Of a stretch of 64,000 bases of DNA, positions 12,127 through 21,621 are shown piece by piece (position 1 is the stretch's first letter; each line of letters starts with the position of its first letter). The DNA lies in the NCBI GenBank assembly GCA_963777775.1, contig CAVZRL010000005.1:1-64000 (forward strand). Reading direction: 5' to 3'. This stretch comes from WHSW01 sp963777775 (GTDB lineage Bacteria > Actinomycetota > Thermoleophilia > Solirubrobacterales > 70-9). A program made the position numbers and the translations under genes. The notes beneath the pieces are model-generated. The model saw only the letters and a list, made by a program, of their open reading frames with translations. It was not told the origin of the DNA and did no database searches.

Positions 12127-13260
12127 ATGGAGGTCCTGCTCGTCTCAGGAATCTGGCCGCCCGAGGTCGGCGGCCCCGCTTCCCACGCACCTGAGTTCGG
12201 CCGCTTCCTGATCGATCGGGGCCATCGAGTCCGTGCCCTCACCACGGCCGGCAGCGAGCCGCCCCTCGATCCGGGATTCCCGGTCGTCGCGACGCGCAAG
12301 GACCGGCCTCGATGGGTCCGTCAACCGGCTGCGGCGGCGGCCGTGCTCAGGACGGCGGCGGGAGCCGACGTCATCTACGCCACCGGGATGTACGGCCGTA
12401 GCGCGCTCGCCGCCACCGTGAGGCGCATCCCGCTCGTGATCAAGCTCGTCACCGATCCCGCGTACGAGCGGGCTCGCCGGTTGGGGCTCTTTGCCGGGAC
12501 GGTCGAGGAGTTTCAGCAGTCGCCGAAACGCGGCAGGGTGGGCTACCTGATGAGCCTGAGGCGGATCGCGCTTGAGCGCGCCGCTCGGATCATCGTTCCG
12601 AGCCGCTACCTGGCCGAGATCGCTGCGACATGGGGGGTCCCCCGCGAGCGCATGCTGGTGATCCCGAACGGCGCGCCCCCGATCGACCGATCCGAACCCA
12701 GAGACGAGTTGCGCCGGCGGCTCGGCGTTCGGTTTCCGACCTTCGTCTTCGCGGGGCGACTTGTGCCGCAGAAGAACCTGCCGCTCGCGATCGCCGCCCT
12801 CAGCGCGGTTAGTGAGGGCTCACTCGTCGTGATCGGAGACGGCGTCTCGCGAGGCGAGCTGGTCCGGGCGATCACGGAGCACGGCCTGAGCGACCGCGTG
12901 GATGTCAAGGGTGCGCTTCCCCGGGCCGCGGCGCTCGAGTGGCTCCGTGCGGCAGACGCCGCGATCCTGTCCAGTGACGCCGAGAACTTCCCGCATGTTG
13001 CGGTCGAGGCCCTGGCGGCGGGAACACCGGTGATCGCGACGGCCGTGGGCGGGGTACCCGAGATCATCGAAACAGGCATCAACGGGATCCTGGTTTCGTC
13101 GGGCGACGCCGAGGGCCTAGGACAGGCGATGGCGTCGGTCGCCGAAGAGGACGCGCTGCTGGCGACCTTGCGTGAAGGAGCGCAGGCCACCGGCCAGGAC
13201 TACAGCGCTGAGACCGTATCCACCGCAATAGCCGAAGAGCTCGAGGCAGCGGCCGCCTAG
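12127..13260 (+). CDS. Glycosyltransferase family 4
   Basis: From the ATG at 12127 the 377-residue protein reads MEVLLVSGIWPPEVGGPASH, a GT-B N-terminus with the glycine-rich loop. ARIIVPSRYLAEIAATWGVP and VIPNGAPP follow, then FAGRLVPQKNLPLAIAAL, and near the C-terminus DAAILSSDAENFPHVAVEAL and GTPVIATAVGGVPEIIETG, which form the donor site. The frame is intact. It is open upstream into the TIM-barrel-like protein, so the ATG was chosen because the GT4 fold begins exactly there. No clear ribosome site precedes it, consistent with translational coupling. It is convergent with the deacetylase at 13257-14034, overlapping by four bases. Expected role: sugar transfer during polysaccharide assembly at the cytoplasmic membrane. 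Confidence 0.8.
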   Translation: MEVLLVSGIWPPEVGGPASHAPEFGRFLIDRGHRVRALTTAGSEPPLDPGFPVVATRKDRPRWVRQPAAAAAVLRTAAGADVIYATGMYGRSALAATVRRIPLVIKLVTDPAYERARRLGLFAGTVEEFQQSPKRGRVGYLMSLRRIALERAARIIVPSRYLAEIAATWGVPRERMLVIPNGAPPIDRSEPRDELRRRLGVRFPTFVFAGRLVPQKNLPLAIAALSAVSEGSLVVIGDGVSRGELVRAITEHGLSDRVDVKGALPRAAALEWLRAADAAILSSDAENFPHVAVEALAAGTPVIATAVGGVPEIIETGINGILVSSGDAEGLGQAMASVAEEDALLATLREGAQATGQDYSAETVSTAIAEELEAAAA

Positions 13261-14034
13261 GTGCGCCGTCGCCGGTGCCGGTACGGACGCGTGAGGCGCG
13301 CGGCCAGGTCCAGCCACCCGCAGATCGCGAGGGCCCCGGTAGAGCCCGCGTACCTTGAGGGCGAACGTGAGCGGCCCGTCATCCCGGCCCACACCCTCTC
13401 GGCGAAGCTCGAACGGCTTCCACCCGCCGCGCTCACCGCAGGTGACCGCGCTCGTGTAACCGGCTCGCTCCGCCGCCGCCGGGCAGGCGGGCGAGTACTT
13501 GCAGTGCGGATAGGCAAAGCTCGACACCTCGAGGTCGAGGAGCTCCTCCAGGTCCTGCTTCGATGACGCCATCTCGCAATAGGCCTCCTCCGCTGTTGCG
13601 GTGGTGAGCAGTGGGTGCTCGCGGGTGTGCGAGCCGATCTCGATCAGCTCGTCGCGGGACAGTCCACGTACGGCGTCGGCGGTCATGAACCGCAGGCCGG
13701 CCTCCGGGGCACACCACGGGTAGGGCCTGCCCAGCAATCCAGGGCAGATGTAGAGCGTCGCCGGGACGCCCAGCGCGCGCAGGATGGGCGCGAGGGTGGT
13801 CGCGTTGTCCTCTGATCCGTCGTCGAAGGTCAGCGCGCAGAGGCCCTGCAAGTCCGATCCGGCGTGGAGGCGCGCGGCGAGCTCGGACATGCGCACGAAC
13901 CGGTAGCGGCGGCGGACGAGCGACCGGACCTGGGACGCAAAGCGCTTGGGCGTCACGAATAGACGGCGCCCGTCATACCGGGACGGGATCTCGTTGATCC
14001 CGTGGTAGGCGAGTATCAAGGGGGGCGTAGCCAT
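13257..14034 (-). CDS. Polysaccharide deacetylase (NodB family)
   Basis: The protein from 14034 begins with ILAYHGINEIPSRYD. It carries the NodB motifs: LTFDDGSEDN (catalytic base and metal Asp), IGSHTREHPLL (the two metal-binding His) and FAYPHCKYSP (motif 3). These carbohydrate esterase family 4 enzymes remove N- or O-acetyl groups from polysaccharides. The frame is clean to about 13345, then shifts by one; the natural end is AICGWLDLAARLTRPYR with a stop at 13257, giving ~258 residues. No signal peptide is evident, which suggests a cytoplasmic or anchored enzyme working on precursors. A second deacetylase lies directly upstream on the same strand, seven bases away. Confidence 0.8.
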
Positions 14035-14041
14035 TCCCGCG

Positions 14042-14872
14042 TTAGGGACCCGTCGTGGGGTCGCCGGCCTTGAGCCGGTAGAGGCGGTCGTAGCCGCCCC
14101 GCAGCCATGCCCGGCGGACGCCGGCCGGAAGCGCCGGGTCCATCCCGTCCCTGCCGATCGCGAACCGATCTCCCCGCTCAGGCTCCCACCATCCCGGCAC
14201 GAGCGTGAATGCCGCCGACATCCCGAGCTCCTCGACCACGGAGCGAGCGAGCGGCGAGACGTTCGCCGGCATCCCGAATGGGTATGCGAACCACCTGACG
14301 CTCGTCGTCAGCCAATCCTCCAGCGTGGCTCGATCGCCGGCGATCTCCTCTCGCGCGAGCTGCCGATCGGAAATCCGGCCCAAGTCGACGTGATTCCGAG
14401 TGTGGCTGCCGACCTCGAACAGGCGGTGGTCGGCCAGTTCCCTGAGATCGGACAAGCTGATGAAGTCGAGCTCGCGTGTGCGACGCAGCCTGCAGGCGTG
14501 CGAACTGGCGAGCGCTTTCGCCATTCAGCCCCACCAGGCCCGAGCTGACGAAGAAGACCGCGGGGATCTTTCGCTCCTCGAGCAGGGGCGCTACGGACTG
14601 GTGCCAGGAGGCGTATCCATCGTCGAACGTCAGGGTCAGCTGGGTGCGCTCGTCGGGCTCGGGCGGACTTGCGGATCCAGTCGTCCATGGCCAGCACCTC
14701 GTAGTCGGCCGCGATCCGGTCGAGGAAGTCTGCCGAGGCGCTCGGGATCCGGAACGTCATGCATCGCGATGGCGCGCTTTCCGGCCCTGAGCCCTTCAGC
14801 GCCGCGAGCATCCCTCCGGCGCGCACAAGCCCGTTGCGAACCGCCTGCTTCAGCGTTCGACTCGAAAGCCAT
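14042..14872 (-). CDS. Polysaccharide deacetylase (NodB family), frame-disrupted
   Basis: Pieces in three frames rebuild a second deacetylase. They are AIAMHDVPDPERLG near the N-terminus, LDRIAADYEVLAMDDWIRK, LTLTFDDGYASWHQ with the catalytic TFDD, EERKIPAVFFVSSGLVG, VGSHTRNHVDLGRIS with the two metal-binding histidines, and WFAYPFGMPANVSP. Frame changes lie near 14790, 14735, 14650 and 14515. The start is not settled: ATG at 14872 leads into a frame that fits only after a shift, and the upstream glycosyltransferase seems to end in the same place. With the neighbour at 13257 it gives this locus two CE4-type deacetylases, which implies a partially deacetylated product. Confidence 0.65.
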
Positions 14873-15920
14873 TCGCGCGTGTCGTCGCAGGATCCGCTCG
14901 AACAGGCGATCGACGCTGTGCTCGGTGACAGCCAGCTGGCGCATCCGCTCACCTATCTCGGCGATCTCGGCATCAGGCCTGATCAGTAGTTCATGGATTG
15001 TCCTCGCCTGGGCCGCATCGCTCGCGCCGTCAGTGATCAGATCCGGGCGGAGGTCGTCCGGCATGATCTCGTTGACGGAGCTGTTGGTCGAGATCACCGG
15101 CAGCCCACATGCCATCGCCTCGATCACGGCCTTGTCGACAGCGGTCTCGGCGAAATTGAGAAACGCACGATGGCCGTTGAGAAGCGCAGGCATGCGGACG
15201 TGCGTCACCGGACCGTGGAGCGTCACGAAATCCCGCGCCTCGAAGGCGATCGAGGAGGACCTGTAGCTCCGCTGCGTGGGATTCCTGCCCCGCGAGTGTC
15301 GGACCGTAGACGTCAAGCCTGAACGCGGTCCCAAACGTGCGGTTTGCGCTCGCCACGGCCGTCGATCATCTTCGGCGACGTGCTTTCTCGGCGTAATCCG
15401 GCAGACGGCAATCAGATCGCCAATGCTTCGGCACTTCCCGCGGCTTGAACAGCTCGGTGTCAACGCCGTGTCCCACGGCTCGAACTTTCGGAAGGTCCAT
15501 CGGAAACGAGGCTTTGGCGGGCGTGAAGATCAGGTCGTCGCACCAGCGCGCGTAGAAGGCCATCGCGCGGCTGATCGCGGGGTGCGCCTTCCACTGCACG
15601 ACCGAAGTCCGGCTCAACAGCTTGGCTGGGAGCAACAGCAGCGGATACGGGCCACCCTGATAGATGAAGAAGAAGTCCGGCCGACGGCGAAGCGAACGCA
15701 CGACCTCGCGGTAGAACGCCAGCAGCGTCGCCAGGCGGTTCGATCTGCCAAACCCGCGGACCTCCACGGTCGGCGGGAGCCCGTGCCGGGCGGTTCGCAG
15801 CGCGAGCACGGTCACTCCCGTCACCGGCGGCTGTGCGGCGAGTGCCTCGATCCAGCGGATCGTGGTGGCCAGGATCGGATCGTCTTGATCCACCGCCTGG
15901 CAGACGAAGACGACCTTCAC
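14870..15920 (-). CDS. Glycosyltransferase family 4, frame-disrupted
   Basis: The start at 15920 gives MKVVFVCQAVDQDDPILATT, then DFFFIYQGGPYPLLLLPAKL and a linker at VRAVGHGVDTELFKP, where GT4 enzymes place the hinge. After a frame change near 15380 come FRLDVYGPTLAGQE, FVTLHGPVTHVRMPALLNGH and AFLNFAETAVDKAVIEAMAC followed by GLPVISTNSSVNEIMPDDL, the donor-binding element. The C-terminal helix (HSVDRLFERILRRHAR) runs to ~14870. Shifts also occur near 15250 and 15350. Reconstructed length ~350 residues. The sulfotransferase upstream is on the same strand with a four-base gap. Confidence 0.65.
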
Positions 15921-15924
15921 GAGC

Positions 15925-16782
15925 CTACTGGCGCCACTCGGGCAGCTTTCTGCCGAGGACGTCTTCCAGGGCTCGGATGTCGGGCTCTGACTCTCGGATC
16001 AAGGCGCGACGCTCGAAGGGATCGAGGCTGGGGCGGCCCTCCTCATCGTCGCGTGTATTGAGGGATCGGACCCTATCCCCCAGCCCGATCTTCTTCGCCA
16101 ACCACCAAGCCGGCCGGGTCGAGCGATGTCGCCTCGAGGCTGCGGAGGCCTCGAGCAACCGACGCTCGATCCGCTGAGACCTGGGTACTCGACCGGCTCC
16201 AATCCGGCGCTCGAGCATCGCAGGCCGAAATGCAGGGTCGACGCCGAGGAAGGCATAGACCTGCTGAATCGCCGATCGGGGGTCCCGGCGTGCGTCGTCG
16301 AAGAGCAGGATCAGGATCTGCGCCCGAGGAAACTCGCTCAGGTAGCCGCCGAGGTAATGCGCATATCGGCCGTCCTCCAGATACTCGGGATGGGCTTCGA
16401 GCGCATCGCGAAACCCGATCTCCGGATCGATCAGTCCGGCGACGATGTCGTTGAGGTAGCTCGAGTACGCACGGTCAACCGGGTGCCTGAGCGAAACGAT
16501 CAACTTGGCCTTGGGATAACGGGCCAGGATCCGCGCCGGAGTCGCGGTGTCGGTCAGGTAGGAGGTCGAGAACTCACCGGTAATCGCATCTGCAGGACAT
16601 TCGGAGAAGACGCTCTCGTACCACTCATAGCCACGCTTCCAGTTCCGCTCACGACTGAAGAAGTTGACCTCCTTCTGGGGCATGCAGATCTGCGGGTGCT
16701 CATACATGCAGGCGTAAAGCCACGAAGTGCCGGCTCGCTGGGCACCGATGCCGATGAAGTCCGGACCCGACCAATCGTTCAC
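15925..16782 (-). CDS. Sulfotransferase
   Basis: The 285-residue protein is intact. GIGAQRAGTSWLYACM near the N-terminus is the 5'-phosphosulfate loop that binds PAPS, and LIVSLRHPVDRAYSSYLND is the 3'-phosphate site with the conserved Arg and Ser. PEIGFRDALEAHPEYLEDGR and GRYAHYLGGYLSEFP match bacterial carbohydrate sulfotransferases. It would move sulfate from PAPS to a glycan hydroxyl or amine. It starts within a four-base overlap (16779-16782) with the upstream glycosyltransferase, so the two are translationally coupled, which supports a role in modifying the same polysaccharide. Confidence 0.85.
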   Translation of the reverse strand: MNDWSGPDFIGIGAQRAGTSWLYACMYEHPQICMPQKEVNFFSRERNWKRGYEWYESVFSECPADAITGEFSTSYLTDTATPARILARYPKAKLIVSLRHPVDRAYSSYLNDIVAGLIDPEIGFRDALEAHPEYLEDGRYAHYLGGYLSEFPRAQILILLFDDARRDPRSAIQQVYAFLGVDPAFRPAMLERRIGAGRVPRSQRIERRLLEASAASRRHRSTRPAWWLAKKIGLGDRVRSLNTRDDEEGRPSLDPFERRALIRESEPDIRALEDVLGRKLPEWRQ

Positions 16783-17976
16783 GGCGCATCGAGAACACGA
16801 TCGACCATCGCCCGTACGGCGTCCGCGTAGCCGGCGGGACTCCAGGCGGAGTGCTGCGCCGTCTCGCGCGCGCCCTGCGCGAGACGCTCAGCGAGCTCGC
16901 GATCCGCAAGCAACCGGACCAGCGCGCCCGCGAAATCCGCTGAGTTGCGCTCCTCAACGAGCAGGCCGTTGCGCTCCGGCTCGACCAGATCGCGAACTCC
17001 GCCGACGGCGCGGGAGACGACCGGGCGCCCGCGCAGGAAGGCTTCGAGGATGACCCTCGGCAGTCCTTCCGACCTCGAGGAGATCGCCAAGACCGTGCTC
17101 GCGTCGAGTAGCCGCGCGACGTCCTCGGGCGCGAGCTTCGGGATCACCCGGACCTGGCTGGGTAGCTCTCGCGCCAGATCATCGATCACCGAGCGCATCG
17201 AGCCGCGTCCAACCACGACCAGTCGCGCCTCTGGAATCTCGCGCACGACCGCTCGCCACGCTTCAGCGAGGAGCAACGGGTCCTTGGGTTTCTCGAGCAC
17301 GCCGATCCAAGCGACGGACGGCTGATGCGGCAGGGGACTGGGCGGAGCTGCGGTGAAGGTTTCGAGGTCGACGAAGGCGGGGAAGCACGCCAGTGGCTTG
17401 TGCCCGGTCACGCGCTCGGCAAGATCCGCGGTGCCGGGGCGACACTGCCCTGATCCCGTCCGCCCGCCGTAGGGCGAACACGGCAGCTCGGTCGGCGAGC
17501 GGCGCGTACGGACGTCTCCACCGAGGTCCGTACAGGCGGGCGGCCGTTCGCCAGTCGCCATGGAGCTCGGCGATCAGCTTCGGTGGCGGCGGCCCCTTGT
17601 GCCGGGCGGTCGCCGCGAGCACGGGAAGCGCCTCGAACGGGCTTTGGGTGATCACGACGTCGGGGCGAAAGTGGCGAATCTCCTTCGCGATGACTCGCGA
17701 GAGCTCAGCGTACGACGTCATGCTGCCAACGCGACCCCGGTTCCCGCGGATGAGCCTGAAGCGTGGATCCGAGCCCGTGGCCGATCCTGCTCGACCGATC
17801 ACCTGGAACTCGAGCAGGTTCTCCACCGCATCCCACTTTCGCGCCAACCCCGACGACAGCGGAAGGTCATACCGCGTCCCGCCGACAAACAGCGCTCGGG
17901 GTCGTGAGACGGCATCGCGCGGCTGAACCGGGGAAGCTACGGAACCGACCCCGGCCCTACCGGCGCTCATGCCCAC
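16779..17976 (-). CDS. Glycosyltransferase family 4, one frameshift
   Basis: The N-terminal half (from 17976 or the ATG at 17970) contains PRALFVGGTRYDLPLSSGLA, FRPDVVITQSPFEALPVLAA and PKLIAELHGDWRTAARLYGP. After a shift near 17445 the C-terminal half follows with VAWIGVLEKPKDPLLLAEAW, ARLVVVGRGSMRSVIDDLA, STVLAISSRSEGLPRVILEA and GRPVVSRAVGGVRDLVEPER, the GT-B donor domain. The SRSEGLPRVILE element carries the two conserved glutamates. Its stop overlaps the start of the sulfotransferase, so it lies upstream in the same transcript. Confidence 0.75.
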
Positions 17977-18232
17977 CCCCGACAGCCTTTTTGAGATGCT
18001 CCGCGCCGACCGGAGGTACTCGATCGTCCGAATCGGCGCAGCCGAGTTCGCTTTCTCGGACTACGACCTCTACGTCTCCGCGCTGAACCTTGCCTGGGCG
18101 GCGGGGTACGTCCCGGATCACGGTCCGGGCTCGGTCCCCGGGTTCGACCTGCCAGACGTCGCCCCATCGCTGCGTGGCGTGGATTCCGACATCAGTTCCC
18201 ACCTCTCGCTCGGCCGCGGGCGAGGGCCCTGA
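17969..18232 (+). CDS. Hypothetical protein or gene remnant
   Basis: An 87-codon plus-strand frame starts MPTPDSLFEMLRADRRYSIV and continues with FSDYDLYVSALNLAWAAGY. Its composition looks like real protein, unlike the arginine-rich frames opposite it. It lies between two minus-strand genes and overlaps the uncertain 3' end of the WecA/TagO-like gene. I do not recognise it; it may be a fragment left by rearrangement or by a misassembly within the glycan locus. Confidence 0.3.
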   Translation: MPTPDSLFEMLRADRRYSIVRIGAAEFAFSDYDLYVSALNLAWAAGYVPDHGPGSVPGFDLPDVAPSLRGVDSDISSHLSLGRGRGP

Positions 18233-19301
18233 CCAGGCTCGCGTCGGCGCATGGGATCATAGGCGGGCCCGCCCCGCATGGGTGCACTCGCGCCCCGGGC
18301 CCGGTCGGGGTGAAACCAGGGCGCCTCGAGGATCGCGATCGTCACCAGTCCGAGGAGGAAGGCAATGACCGCGGCCGCGATCATCGTCCCCCGCTCCGCT
18401 CCCATCAGCTCGATCGGCGATGAGCGACAGGGCACCCTGACAGACGGCCAGCGTCGCGGCCAGTGCCCAGGTCGAGCCGAGCCTCGGCAGGAGGCGATGC
18501 GTGATGTGATCCCGGTGGCCCTTGCTGACCTGGGCCCCGCGCCGGCTGCGCGAGACGATGACCAGAGTCATGTCGAGGATCGGAAGCCCGACGAGCATGA
18601 TCGCCGGGAAGAAGGCGGCGCCGATCATCCCGTCCAGGCGCCACAGCCGCCATCACCAGCGCCGCGACGAGAAAGCCGAGCAGCATGCTGCCGCCGTCGC
18701 CGAGGAAGATTCGGGCCGGGCGGGTGAGGTTCGAGCAGAGAAAGCCCACGCATGCCCCACAGAGCGCCACCGCGAGCGCCGAGAGCGCTTCGGGTCCCTC
18801 CTGAGCGGCGAGCAGCGCGACGCCCGCGGCGCAGACGCCTCCCACGGTTCCCGCCGCGCCGTCAATGTTGTCCATCAGGTTGAACGCGTTGACGATCCCG
18901 ACCACCCAGAGCACGGTCACGACGAGGTCGAGCACGTCGCCCGGGAACAGGGACCAACCGAGGCCCGCGTCCCAGAGCAGGACACCGGCGGCCACCTCCG
19001 CGAGCACCCGGACCCGTGGGCCGAGCAGGAAGCGGTCGTCGAGGGTCCCGACCAGCCACATCACGGCCGCGCCGACGAAGATCGCGGTGAGCGCGGAGTC
19101 GTCCACCGCCCCGTAAACCAGCGCTCCCACCATGAAGCCGGTGAGAAGCACGCCGCCACCGAGGTATGGGGTCGGTTCAGCATGGGCCTTGTAGCCCACC
19201 GGATGGTCCAGGAGGCCGATCGTGCGGGCAGCACGAATAGCCAACGGGGTGACGGCGAGGGCGGCCACGCACGAGGCGAGGAAGGCCGGCAGCAGTGTCA
19301 C
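18118..19301 (-). CDS. WecA/TagO-like undecaprenyl-phosphate sugar-1-phosphate transferase
   Basis: This polytopic membrane protein belongs to the MraY/WecA/TagO family. From 19301 it shows LLDHPVGYKAHAEPTPYLGG (the family's substrate-contacting loop), VNAFNLMDNIDGAAGTVGG with the catalytic aspartates, and RIFLGDGGSMLLGFLVAAL, the signature near the C-terminus. A shift near 18635 leads to LPILDMTLVIVSRSRRGAQV followed by KGHRDHITHRLL, the conserved histidine loop, and another near 18425 gives the last helix (AAAVIAFLLGLVTIAILEAP). Such enzymes move a sugar 1-phosphate from UDP-sugar to undecaprenyl phosphate, starting synthesis of a glycan or teichoic acid. It is the natural initiating enzyme of this locus. 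The exact stop is uncertain. Confidence 0.8.
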
Positions 19302-19319
19302 GTTATCGCCCGGCCGCGA

Positions 19320-20408
19320 TCACCGGGCTACCCGCAGCGCGCCCGGCCGCTCTCCGTCTGCGGAATCGGTCGCCTGCTCCCCCCGGGTCCTGCGCGCCTC
19401 GCTCTGCTCGTAGACGATCACGTCGTCGATCGTCTCATCGATCGTCCGCGACGGCGTCCAGCCGGTGAGCGCCTCGAGCGCCGAGGTGTCGGGGACCCGA
19501 TGTCCCAGCTCCTCGAAGCCCGGGCCGTACGCCTCCTCGTAGGGAACGAGCTTCACGTGTGAGCTCGAGCCCGTGCGCTCGATCACCTTGCCCGCGAGCT
19601 CGATCACCGAGACCGGGCTCGGGCGGCCGACGTTGTAGACGTTGCCGATCGCGCCGTCGGCGTCGCAGAGGAGCACCAGCGCGTGCACGGTGTCGAGCAC
19701 GTGGGTGAAGCAGCGTGACTGGGTCCCGGTCCCGTACACGGACAGGTCCTCGCCGCCCAGGGCCTGACGCACGAACCTGGGCAGCACCATCCCGTAGGCA
19801 CCGGTCTGCCGCGGGCCGACCGTGTTGAAGAGCCTGGCGACGATCGTCTCGGCGCCGGCCTGGCGGTGATAGCCGGCGGCGAGGATCTCGCCGAACGCCT
19901 TCGCGGTCGAATAGCTCCAGCGCGACTGAAACGGCGAGCCGAGGAGGCGGTCGGAGCTCTCCGGCAGCGACTCGCCGCTCAGCTTGCCGTAGATCTCCGA
20001 GGTCGAGGTGAACAGCAGCCGGCGGCCGTGCCGGGCCGCGGCCGCGAGCACGATGTCGCAGCCGCGGACGTTGCTGAGCAGCGATTCGAGCGGCCGCTTG
20101 ACCACGAGCTGGACGCCGACCGCGGAAGCGAGGTGCACGCAGACGTCGACCGAGGCCATGCAGTCTTCGACGACCGCCTCGTTGGTGACCGAGCCGTCGA
20201 CGAACTCGACCGCGCCGACCCTGGAGTGGCCCGCGAAGCGCTTGCCGGGCGACTGGTCGCCCTCGCGACCGCGGTCCAGCTGATCGAGGTTCTCGATCCG
20301 GCCGGTGCTCAGATCGTCGAGGACGAGGACGTCATCGCCCCGCGTCGTCAGTGCGTCGACCAGGTGCGAGCCTATGAACCCGGCCCCCCCAGTTATCAGG
20401 TAGCGCAT
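19320..20408 (-). CDS. NAD-dependent sugar-nucleotide epimerase/dehydratase (extended SDR)
   Basis: The protein starts at the ATG at 20408 with MRYLITGGAGFIGSHLVDAL, the Rossmann GxxGxxG motif. TSTSEIYGKLSGESLPES provides the catalytic Ser/Thr and WSYSTAKAFGEILAAGYHR the YxxxK pair; FNTVGPRQTGAYGMVLPRFV and YGTGTQSRCFTHVLDTV contact the sugar nucleotide. It is 362 residues and intact. The family includes UDP-glucuronate decarboxylase, GDP-mannose dehydratase and dTDP-glucose dehydratase; the TSTSEIYG and VGPRQTG elements most resemble UDP-glucuronate decarboxylase types, but substrate is an inference. It lies 18 bases upstream of the transferase at 18118 on the same strand. A longer upstream frame exists but is the shadow of the neighbouring gene. 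Confidence 0.8.
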   Translation of the reverse strand: MRYLITGGAGFIGSHLVDALTTRGDDVLVLDDLSTGRIENLDQLDRGREGDQSPGKRFAGHSRVGAVEFVDGSVTNEAVVEDCMASVDVCVHLASAVGVQLVVKRPLESLLSNVRGCDIVLAAAARHGRRLLFTSTSEIYGKLSGESLPESSDRLLGSPFQSRWSYSTAKAFGEILAAGYHRQAGAETIVARLFNTVGPRQTGAYGMVLPRFVRQALGGEDLSVYGTGTQSRCFTHVLDTVHALVLLCDADGAIGNVYNVGRPSPVSVIELAGKVIERTGSSSHVKLVPYEEAYGPGFEELGHRVPDTSALEALTGWTPSRTIDETIDDVIVYEQSEARRTRGEQATDSADGERPGALRVAR

Positions 20409-20621
20409 CCTGCTTCTCCCGAGCTTGCGACGTTGATGCCCCGTCTCTTGGCGTTCCCTCCAATAACCCCAACCGTAGCCAAAACCTCTCGCCCCGTTGT
20501 CACCGCCTTGTTGCCCGCTCCCGCCTGAGGACCAGCGGCGTAGGTAATGGGTGCCTACCCGCGTTGCTAGGGCGTGCCCCGGACCGCATCCCACCCTGCC
20601 GCCGAAACGGGGCGCCAAGCC
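20409..20621. promoter_or_regulatory. Divergent intergenic region between two SDR genes
   Basis: A 213-base gap separates two divergently read sugar-nucleotide genes and must hold promoters for both. It is less GC-rich near 20455-20490 than its flanks. I could not identify convincing -35/-10 pairs or an operator. Confidence 0.35.
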
Positions 20622-21589
20622 GTGAAGGCGCTGGTCACCGGCGGGGCCGGCTTCATCGGCTCCCAGCTCGCCGGCGAGCTCTGCGCCCGCGGGCACGAGG
20701 TCAGGGTGCTCGACAACTTCTCCACCGGTCACCGGGCGAACTTGGCCGCCCTGCCGGCCGATCTCGAGCTGGTCGAGGGCGACATCCAAAGCTACGAGCG
20801 CGCCCACAACGCGGTGCAGGGATGCGAGGTCGTCTTTCACCAAGCGGCGCTGCCGTCGGTGCCGCGCTCGGTCCAGGATCCGCTGACCAGCAACGCGGCC
20901 AACGTGATCGGGACGCTCAACGTGCTGCTCGCGGCCCGCGACAGCGGCGTGCGGCGCGTCGTCTACGCGTCGTCCTCGTCGGTCTACGGCGCAACCGAGA
21001 CCCTGCCCAAGCGCGAGGACCTCCCCGCGGTCCCGATCTCCCCGTACGCGGTCGCCAAGCTCGCCGGCGAGGGCTACTGCCGCAGCTTCTCGCAGGTGTA
21101 CGGGCTCGAGACCGTGGCGCTGCGCTACTTCAACGTCTTCGGCCCGCGCCAGGACCCGCTCTCGCAGTACGCCGCGGTGATCCCAAACTTCATCACCGCC
21201 TGTCTCGACGGCCGCCCGCCGAAGGTGTTCGGCGACGGTGAGCAGTCGCGCGACTTCACCTTCGTCGGCGACGTGGTGCGGGCGAACCTGCTCGCCGGCG
21301 AGGCGGAGGGAGTCTCGGGGCAGGCCTTCAACATCGCCGCGGGAGAGCGGATCACGATCAACGATCTGGTCGAGGAGGTGCGCTCGGCCACCGGCTGCCA
21401 GGTCGAGGCGCAGCACGAGCCGGCGCGACCCGGCGACGTCAGGCATTCGCTCGCCGACCTCTCCCGGGCGCGGGAGGCGCTGGGCTACGAACCCGCGACC
21501 GACTGAGCGAGGGGCTGCGGCTCACCGTCGAGGCCCTCCGGGCATCCGAGGAGCCTGGCGAGGACGGCGATTCGAGGGGGCGTCCGTAG
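20622..21589 (+). CDS. UDP-sugar 4-epimerase (WbpP/GalE-like SDR)
   Basis: The GTG at 20622 is chosen because the Rossmann fold begins there (VKALVTGGAGFIGSQLAGEL); an upstream ATG at 20574 would add 16 unlikely residues. LPSVPRSVQDPLTSNAANVI resembles the WbpP/Gne branch of UDP-N-acetylhexosamine 4-epimerases. ASSSSVYGA gives the catalytic Ser, ISPYAVAKLAGEGYCRSF the YxxxK pair, and RYFNVFGPRQDPLSQYAAVI the sugar loop. The open frame stops at 21506, but one base shifted at ~21503 restores DLSEGLRLTVEALRAS and a stop at 21589, as family members usually end. It would supply an epimerised UDP-sugar to the glycan locus. Confidence 0.8.
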
Positions 21590-21621
21590 GCCGCGCCTCC
21601 GCTCCCGCCCGGGTCCTGCGG

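Noticed and set aside
19320..21446. A 708-codon minus-strand frame extending the SDR gene upstream through its divergent neighbour
   Set aside because: The SDR fold begins exactly at the ATG at 20408 with MRYLITGGAGFIGS; the upstream part is antisense to the second SDR gene.
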